10,474 nucleotides of DNA from CAZLLV01 sp964560325. Its GTDB lineage: Bacteria > Acidobacteriota > Thermoanaerobaculia > Multivoradales > DATKCC01. The DNA is taken from contig CAZLLV010000108.1 of the NCBI GenBank assembly GCA_964560325.1, forward strand, positions 1 to 10,474. Reading direction: 5' to 3'. Positions within the stretch are counted from its first letter, which is position 1. Each line of letters starts with the position of its first letter. Shown here piece after piece: positions 6,397-10,474 of this stretch. A model generated the notes under the pieces. That model had not been told where the DNA came from, searched no databases, and saw nothing but the letters and a program-made list of their open reading frames with translations. The translations under genes and the position numbers were made by a program.

Positions 6397-8323
6397 CGAG
6401 CTGCTCCTGGAGTCGACGGCTGGGCTGAATGCCCCCCTCCTGGCGCTTGCGCTCGAGGATGAGCGACGACAGCAGCCGGTCGAAGCGCTCCTGGGCCAGG
6501 CGCTCGCGGATCTCCTCGGTGCGGCTCGCCAGCTCCTGGGCGTCGAAGCCCTTGCGCTCGGTGACCTCGAAGAGGACCGGACCCTGCGGCGTCTCGACCG
6601 GCCCCACGAGGTCGCCCTGCTCGGCGGCCATCGCCGCTTCGTTGACCGCCGGGGCGAAGCCGAGTCCCTGCACGGTCCCCGTGGCGCCGAGCTCCGGGGC
6701 CTCGACCAGGTCGACGCCGAGCTCCGCGGCCGCCGCCTCGAGACCGGCGCCGCCCTCGAGGCCGGCGCGGACCTCCTCCAGGCGCTCGGTCGCCATCCGC
6801 TGAAGCAGCTCGGCCTCGACCTCGCGCCGCACCTGGGCTTCGACCTCCGAGAGCTCGGGCACCCGCGCCTCGGTCACCTCGGCGAGGCGGGCGACGATCG
6901 GACCGCGCGGCGTGGTCGCCACGCTCTCGCCCAGATCGCCCTCCTCCAGATCGGCGAGGAGCGCGTCGAGCTCCGGCGAGCGACCGAGCCCGGGCACCAT
7001 CGCGCTCTCTCCGAACGGCGCCGAGGTCTCGAAGCGGACCGCCGGGTTCTCCTCGGCGAGGGCCTCCATCCGCTCGCGCATCTCGTCCGCGGACACGTCC
7101 CCGAGCTCGGCGAGCATCTCCTGGGCGATCTCGGTGGCGCGGCCCTCCAGGCGCTCGGAGGCGAGCCGGTTGCGGATCGACTCGCGTGCCTCCTCGAACG
7201 GGGTGACGCCGGCCTCCCGGCGATCGGTGACCTCCAGCAGGTGGACGCCGAAGGCGCTCTCGACCGGGCCGACCAGCTCGCCGGTCTCGGCGGCGAACGC
7301 CGCCTCCTCGAACTCCGGCACCATGCGGCCGCGGCCGAAGTAGCCGAGATCGCCGCCCTGCGCGGCGGAGCCCGAGTCGTCCGACGCCTCCCCGGCGACC
7401 GCCGCGAAGTCCTCGCCGCCCTCGATGCGCGCCCGGATCTCCTGCAACCGGGCCCGCGCCTCGTCGACCGATCGCTCGTCGCCGGTCTGCAGCAGGATGT
7501 GACGCGCGCGCACCTGCTCCTCGCTCCGGAACTCGTCCGGGTTCGACTCGTAGTAGGAGCGCAGGTCGTCGTCCGGGATCTCCATCTGGGTCCGCAGCAC
7601 CCCCCGGTCGACCAGCAGGTAGTCGATCACCCGCTGCTCGGGCAGCGCGTAGCGGTCCTGGTTCTCCTGGTAGTGACTCTGGAGCGCGGCCTGGTCGGCC
7701 TGCACCTCGCCGCTGAAGCGGCTCGCCGGCAGCAGCAGGTAGCGGATGGCGGCGCGGTCGACGTCCTCGCGGTAGGCCCGCTCGACCTCCTGGTCGGTGA
7801 CGTGGACCGACCTCTGGAGCACGTCGAACAGCTTCGCCCGCAGGAGGTCCTCGCGCATCAGGTCCTCGAAGGCGGCCGGGCCGCCGAACTGGCGGCGCGT
7901 GAAGTCCTCGTAGAGCTCCTGGCCGATGAAGCGACCCTGGCCGTCCTGGAACTGCGGGCTGGTGAGGATCGCCGCGCGCACCTCCTCGTCGCTCACCTGC
8001 AGGCCGAGGCGCTCGGCCTCCGCCGCGAGGATCTCAAAGTTGAAGAGCTGCTCGAGCGCCTGGCGCTCGAGTTGGAGCTGCGGCGCGATCTGGTCGAACT
8101 GCTCACCGTAGGCGGACCGCATCTGCTGGACCAGGTTCTCGTGCCGGCGGCCGAGCTCGCTCCAGGTCACCTCGTACTCGCCCATGGTCGCCGCCACGGT
8201 GCTGCCGGAGGCGCCCGGCATGACCGAGCCGAAGTCGACGAAGACGAGGAGGATGAAGACCGCGATCACCGCCCAGAGAATCCAGGCGAGAGACTTGAGG
8301 TTGTCGCGCATCGTTTTGAGCAT
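6371..8323 (-). CDS. ppiD: PpiD/SurA-like peptidyl-prolyl isomerase (periplasmic foldase)
   Basis: The protein (650 residues) fits the PpiD family: membrane-anchored periplasmic chaperones that help fold proteins leaving the Sec translocon. It has a short basic N-terminus and one transmembrane helix (about 13-30). A SurA-N-like helical chaperone region follows (about 45-180), then a PpiC/parvulin domain (about 268-366) with RHILLQ (His275), GGDLGYFGRGRMVPEFEEAAF and GVHLLEV (His361). The C-terminal half of the parvulin pattern recurs at about 445-508 and 555-612, with L/F-G-x-x-P and EQGDLVGPVETPQG-like segments. Those copies lack the histidine, so they are probably structural. The length is near E. 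coli PpiD (about 620). Start: ATG at 8323 with AGGAG (8335-8339) 11 nt upstream. It is the first gene of a four-gene operon, likely driven by the promoter at 8435-8463, and its stop lies inside the next gene. Confidence 0.9.
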   Translation of the reverse strand: MLKTMRDNLKSLAWILWAVIAVFILLVFVDFGSVMPGASGSTVAATMGEYEVTWSELGRRHENLVQQMRSAYGEQFDQIAPQLQLERQALEQLFNFEILAAEAERLGLQVSDEEVRAAILTSPQFQDGQGRFIGQELYEDFTRRQFGGPAAFEDLMREDLLRAKLFDVLQRSVHVTDQEVERAYREDVDRAAIRYLLLPASRFSGEVQADQAALQSHYQENQDRYALPEQRVIDYLLVDRGVLRTQMEIPDDDLRSYYESNPDEFRSEEQVRARHILLQTGDERSVDEARARLQEIRARIEGGEDFAAVAGEASDDSGSAAQGGDLGYFGRGRMVPEFEEAAFAAETGELVGPVESAFGVHLLEVTDRREAGVTPFEEARESIRNRLASERLEGRATEIAQEMLAELGDVSADEMRERMEALAEENPAVRFETSAPFGESAMVPGLGRSPELDALLADLEEGDLGESVATTPRGPIVARLAEVTEARVPELSEVEAQVRREVEAELLQRMATERLEEVRAGLEGGAGLEAAAAELGVDLVEAPELGATGTVQGLGFAPAVNEAAMAAEQGDLVGPVETPQGPVLFEVTERKGFDAQELASRTEEIRERLAQERFDRLLSSLILERKRQEGGIQPSRRLQEQLGAGATGEA

Positions 8324-8434
8324 GGACGCTGGTGCTCCTTTCGCACCTTCCCCGGGATGACTCGCACCGGCCGGCGCCGACGCCTCGCCGGACAGACCAC
8401 CACCGGCCCCGGCGAAACGGGGAAGGAGCCCGGC

Positions 8435-8463
8435 ACTTTAGCAACCCGGACCGGCGGGAGCAA
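8435..8463 (-). promoter_or_regulatory. Candidate promoter for the ppiD operon
   Basis: On the minus strand TTGCTC (plus 8458-8463) and TAAAGT (plus 8435-8440) are separated by 17 nt. The hexamers match consensus at about 3 and 4 of 6 positions, so the site is moderate but is the best seen in the 189-nt divergent spacer. It would leave a leader of about 100 nt before the ATG at 8323. Confidence 0.4.
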
Positions 8464-8495
8464 GGGCGCGAGGAGTCGCCCAGGGGTCGCGATGG

Positions 8496-8504
8496 TGCTA
8501 TAAC
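8496..8504 (+). promoter_or_regulatory. Extended -10 promoter for the FecR-domain gene
   Basis: TGCTATAAC (TG at 8496-8497, hexamer TATAAC at 8499-8504) is an extended -10 element, which can work without a good -35; the hexamer 17 nt upstream (TCGCCC) is poor. The start point would be about 8511, next to the GTG at 8513, so the mRNA may be leaderless or nearly so. Confidence 0.5.
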
Positions 8505-8512
8505 TCGGAGCC

Positions 8513-9946
8513 GTGGAACGTCCGCCGGCCGACTCCCGCAACCGCGACTGGTACAGCGTATCGGTCGACACGCTGCGGGCCTGGGGCTTCGCTCTCGGGC
8601 TCGGGGTGCTGGTCGCGGTCGGCTTCTTCGGCTACCGCTATTGGGAGCACCACGACCTGGAGCGGCGCGCCTCCGAGGTGATCGCCCAGGCCCGGCTCCA
8701 GGCGAGCCGGCTGCGCAACCTGGAGCTGCCGGAGAGCTTCCAGGCCGATCACCGCAAGGGAGAGCTCCACCTCGCCCAGGCCACCTCGGCGCTGACCCAG
8801 GGCGACTTCGGCTCCGCGTACGCCCGCGGCCGCGAGAGCCGGGAGATCTTCGAGTCGATCCTGGAGGCGACCGGCCGGGCGCGCGAGGTCCGGGTCGCAC
8901 GCATCGTTTCGCTCGACGGCCGCGTCGAGTACCGGCGGGGCGAGGGCGGCCCGTGGGAGAGCGCCGGACCCCGCCTCGCCCTCTACTCCGGCGACCACGT
9001 GAAGACCGGCGCGAACGGCTCGGCCAACATCCTGTTCGACGACGGCACCCACTACGTGGCGCGGCCGAACACGCAGTTCGTCCTCACCCACACGCGCAAC
9101 GAGGCGGGGGCGTCCGAGCAGTCGATCCAGATGGACTACGGCTGGGTCAACCTGAACACGCGGGATCGCGGCGGCACCATCGCGACCCCCGACGCCGAGG
9201 CGCGGGTGGCGGGCGACTCCGAGGCGACCGTCGCCTACGACGCCGAGACCCGGAGCGGCCGGTTCGCGACCTACCGGGGCAGCATGGACGTGTCGTCCGC
9301 CGACGGCGAGGAGCGCCGGGTCGGCGAGCTCCAGGAGCTCGACCAGCGCGCCGGGGTGCTCTCCGAGCCGATGCCCCTGCCGCCGGCCCCCGCGCTCGAC
9401 CGGCCGGAGGACAACCTCGGCCTCGACGCCGCCCGCGACGCCGAGCTGGTGCTCGCCTGGCAGCCGGTCGACGGCGCCGAGGGCTACGCGCTCCAGGTCT
9501 CGGCCAGCCACCTGTTCGTCGACAACGTGATCGACGTCGCGGGCCGCCGCAGGACGAGCGCCACCCTCGGCGTGCGCGGCGAGGGGGTCTTCCACTGGCG
9601 GGTGGCGGCGTCCGGCACCGGCGCCGCGCTCGGCCCGTGGAGCGAGACGCGCCGCTTCCGGGTCGCCGCCGCGAGCGAGCCGGAGCTCGACCGGGAGCGC
9701 GAGCCGCCGGCTCTCGCGATCGAAGAGATCGAGTCGTACGGTAGTATTTTCCTCGTCAGGGGCAGGACGGAGCCCGGCGTCACCCTCTCGATCAACGGCG
9801 AGCCGGTGCAGGTGGAGGTGGACGGGGATTTCAGCAAGACCGTCCAGTTCACCACCCCGGGCTGGAGCTTCATCGAGGTCCGGGCGCGCGACGGTGGAGG
9901 GACCGAAGCCGTGGTCACCCGGCGGGTCCACGTCGAGATCCTCTGA
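8513..9946 (+). CDS. Membrane-anchored FecR-domain protein with Ig-like C-terminus
   Basis: The 477-residue product has a short cytoplasmic tail, one transmembrane helix (about 24-41), and a helical, Ala/Arg/Glu-rich stalk (about 47-125). A FecR-type beta-rich domain lies at about 126-250, with VVSLDGRVEYRRGEGGPWES-like and LYSGDHVKTGANGSANILFDDG segments. An Ig/FN3-like region is at about 308-385 (LVLAWQPVDGAEGYALQVS, then FHWRVAAS), followed by a final domain at about 400-477. That last part (VRGRTEPGVTLSINGEPV, DGDF, GWSFIEVRARD) resembles glucodextranase-B/Ig-like modules that bind carbohydrate or cell wall. The protein would face the periplasm. The GTG at 8513 is the only start after the in-frame TAA at 8501; GGAG (8507-8510) is just 2 nt away, too close for a normal ribosome site. 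Being directly upstream of mreB it may relate to envelope shape, but that is inference. No iron-signalling partners (FecI or FecA) are present, so a FecR-type sigma role is unlikely. Confidence 0.85.
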   Translation: MERPPADSRNRDWYSVSVDTLRAWGFALGLGVLVAVGFFGYRYWEHHDLERRASEVIAQARLQASRLRNLELPESFQADHRKGELHLAQATSALTQGDFGSAYARGRESREIFESILEATGRAREVRVARIVSLDGRVEYRRGEGGPWESAGPRLALYSGDHVKTGANGSANILFDDGTHYVARPNTQFVLTHTRNEAGASEQSIQMDYGWVNLNTRDRGGTIATPDAEARVAGDSEATVAYDAETRSGRFATYRGSMDVSSADGEERRVGELQELDQRAGVLSEPMPLPPAPALDRPEDNLGLDAARDAELVLAWQPVDGAEGYALQVSASHLFVDNVIDVAGRRRTSATLGVRGEGVFHWRVAASGTGAALGPWSETRRFRVAAASEPELDREREPPALAIEEIESYGSIFLVRGRTEPGVTLSINGEPVQVEVDGDFSKTVQFTTPGWSFIEVRARDGGGTEAVVTRRVHVEIL

Positions 9947-9958
9947 GCCGGCCGGCTC
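9945..9958 (+). repeat. Perfect 14-bp palindrome at the FecR-gene stop codon
   Basis: GAGCCGGCCGGCTC is a perfect palindrome overlapping the TGA stop. As RNA it folds as a 5-bp stem with a 4-nt loop, but only GAATCTTGCTCT follows, not a U-run. At most it is a weak terminator, so readthrough into mreB is plausible. Confidence 0.3.
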
Positions 9959-10066
9959 GAATCTTGCTCTACGGAATTCGCCGACGAGACGGCGGACCAC
10001 CGCCCACAGCCGTACGCGCCGCGGAGGCGCGGCCGTAGCGACTGCAGCTTCGAAGCACAGGTCAAG

Positions 10067-10090
10067 GTCCCCGGTGCGGAGCCGGGAGAC
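10067..10090 (+). promoter_or_regulatory. Stem-loop just upstream of the mreB ribosome site
   Basis: GTCCCCGG (10067-10074) pairs with CCGGGAGAC (10082-10090) as an 8-bp stem with one bulged A and a 7-nt loop. It ends 3 nt before AGGAG (10094-10098), so it could affect initiation or protect the mRNA 5' end. No convincing promoter was found in the rest of the 156-nt spacer 9947-10102. Confidence 0.3.
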
Positions 10091-10102
10091 TCCAGGAGAG
10101 CC

Positions 10103-10474
10103 ATGCCACTCATCTCGATCCTCAGATACTTTTCGAAAGACCTCGCCATCGACCTGGGGACCGCCAACACCCTGGTCTTCGCCAAGAACCAGGGAATCGT
10201 CGTGCGCGAGCCCTCGGTGGTGGTCATCAACAAGATCACCAACCGCATCGAGGCCGTCGGCGGCGAGGCGAAGGAGATGCTCGGCCGCACCCCGGGCAAC
10301 ATCGAGTCGATCCGGCCGATGAAAGACGGGGTGATCGCCGACTTCGAGGTCACCGAGCGAATGCTCGAGTACTTCATCAAGAAGGCCCACGGACGGAAGA
10401 TGGTCGTCCACCCGCGGATCGTCATCGGCGTGCCCTCCGAGATCACGCAGGTCGAGAAGCGCGCGGTGAAGGAC
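10103..10474 (+). CDS. mreB: Rod shape-determining protein MreB, 5' part (cut by window edge)
   Basis: MreB is the bacterial actin homologue that forms membrane-associated filaments directing cell-wall synthesis in rod-shaped cells. The visible 124 codons include the N-terminal membrane-associating segment (LISILRYFS), the actin phosphate-1 loop DLGTANT (17-23), EPSVVVINK, VGGEAKEMLGRTPGNI, RPMKDGVIADFEVTERMLEYFI and the VIGVPSEITQVEKRAV segment. These are strongly family-typical. The ATG at 10103 follows AGGAG (10094-10098) at short spacing. The frame is open to the right edge; MreB is usually about 340 residues, so roughly two thirds is missing. It is normally the first gene of an mreBCD/mrdAB cluster, which would lie to the right. 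Confidence 0.96.
   Translation, partial: MPLISILRYFSKDLAIDLGTANTLVFAKNQGIVVREPSVVVINKITNRIEAVGGEAKEMLGRTPGNIESIRPMKDGVIADFEVTERMLEYFIKKAHGRKMVVHPRIVIGVPSEITQVEKRAVKD

Noticed and set aside
6323..8503. Plus-strand open frame of 726 codons opposite the PpiD-like gene
   Set aside because: It mirrors the Glu/Ala/Leu-rich codons of the real gene; no start signals or recognisable domain.
8498..10446. Minus-strand frames opposite the FecR-domain gene and mreB
   Set aside because: Shadows; mreB and the FecR-domain protein are clear on the plus strand.
1..10474. CRISPR arrays, tRNA or rRNA genes, insertion sequences
   Set aside because: No regularly spaced direct repeats, no tRNA or rRNA signatures and no transposase were seen apart from the intron fragment.

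Overview
This GC-rich window (roughly 70% G+C by eye) is bacterial chromosome with dense, mostly housekeeping-type genes. The gene content fits a Gram-negative-type envelope: a PpiD/SurA-like periplasmic foldase, a secreted repeat protein, a membrane-anchored FecR-domain protein and MreB. The protein style is reminiscent of Acidobacteriota (Thermoanaerobaculia-like), but that placement is a guess from impression, not from a search.

Layout, left to right. Positions 1-87 look like the 5' end of a group II intron on the minus strand, running off the left edge. It sits about 12 nt past a stem-loop (100-120) that follows the minus-strand ruvA gene (194-793). A divergent spacer (794-935) carries a good sigma70-type promoter pointing right, with a 28-bp near-palindrome over its -10 element. 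This drives a secreted protein (936-2264) whose seven W-centred repeats suggest a seven-bladed beta-propeller. That gene converges, 4 nt apart, on a four-gene minus-strand operon. Read in transcription order, the operon is: PpiD/SurA-like peptidyl-prolyl isomerase (8323-6371), Cys/Met-metabolism PLP enzyme (6396-5158), MoxR-type AAA+ ATPase (5161-4331) and a TraB/Tiki-like protein with a large unrecognised C-terminal region (4312-2269). The last gene carries an apparent +1 frameshift at a GGGG run (3413-3416).

A divergent spacer (8324-8512) separates this operon from a rightward pair. The first is a membrane-anchored FecR-domain protein (8513-9946), which has an extended -10 promoter so close to its GTG start that the transcript may be leaderless. 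The second is mreB (10103 to the right edge), the usual first gene of a cell-shape cluster.

The least-described part is the ATPase plus TraB/Tiki-like pair. They are adjacent, in the same frame and separated by one stop codon, and probably work together, but no von Willebrand A partner of the usual MoxR type lies in the window. The other points worth a second look are the intron fragment behind the ruvA hairpin and the palindromic promoter.
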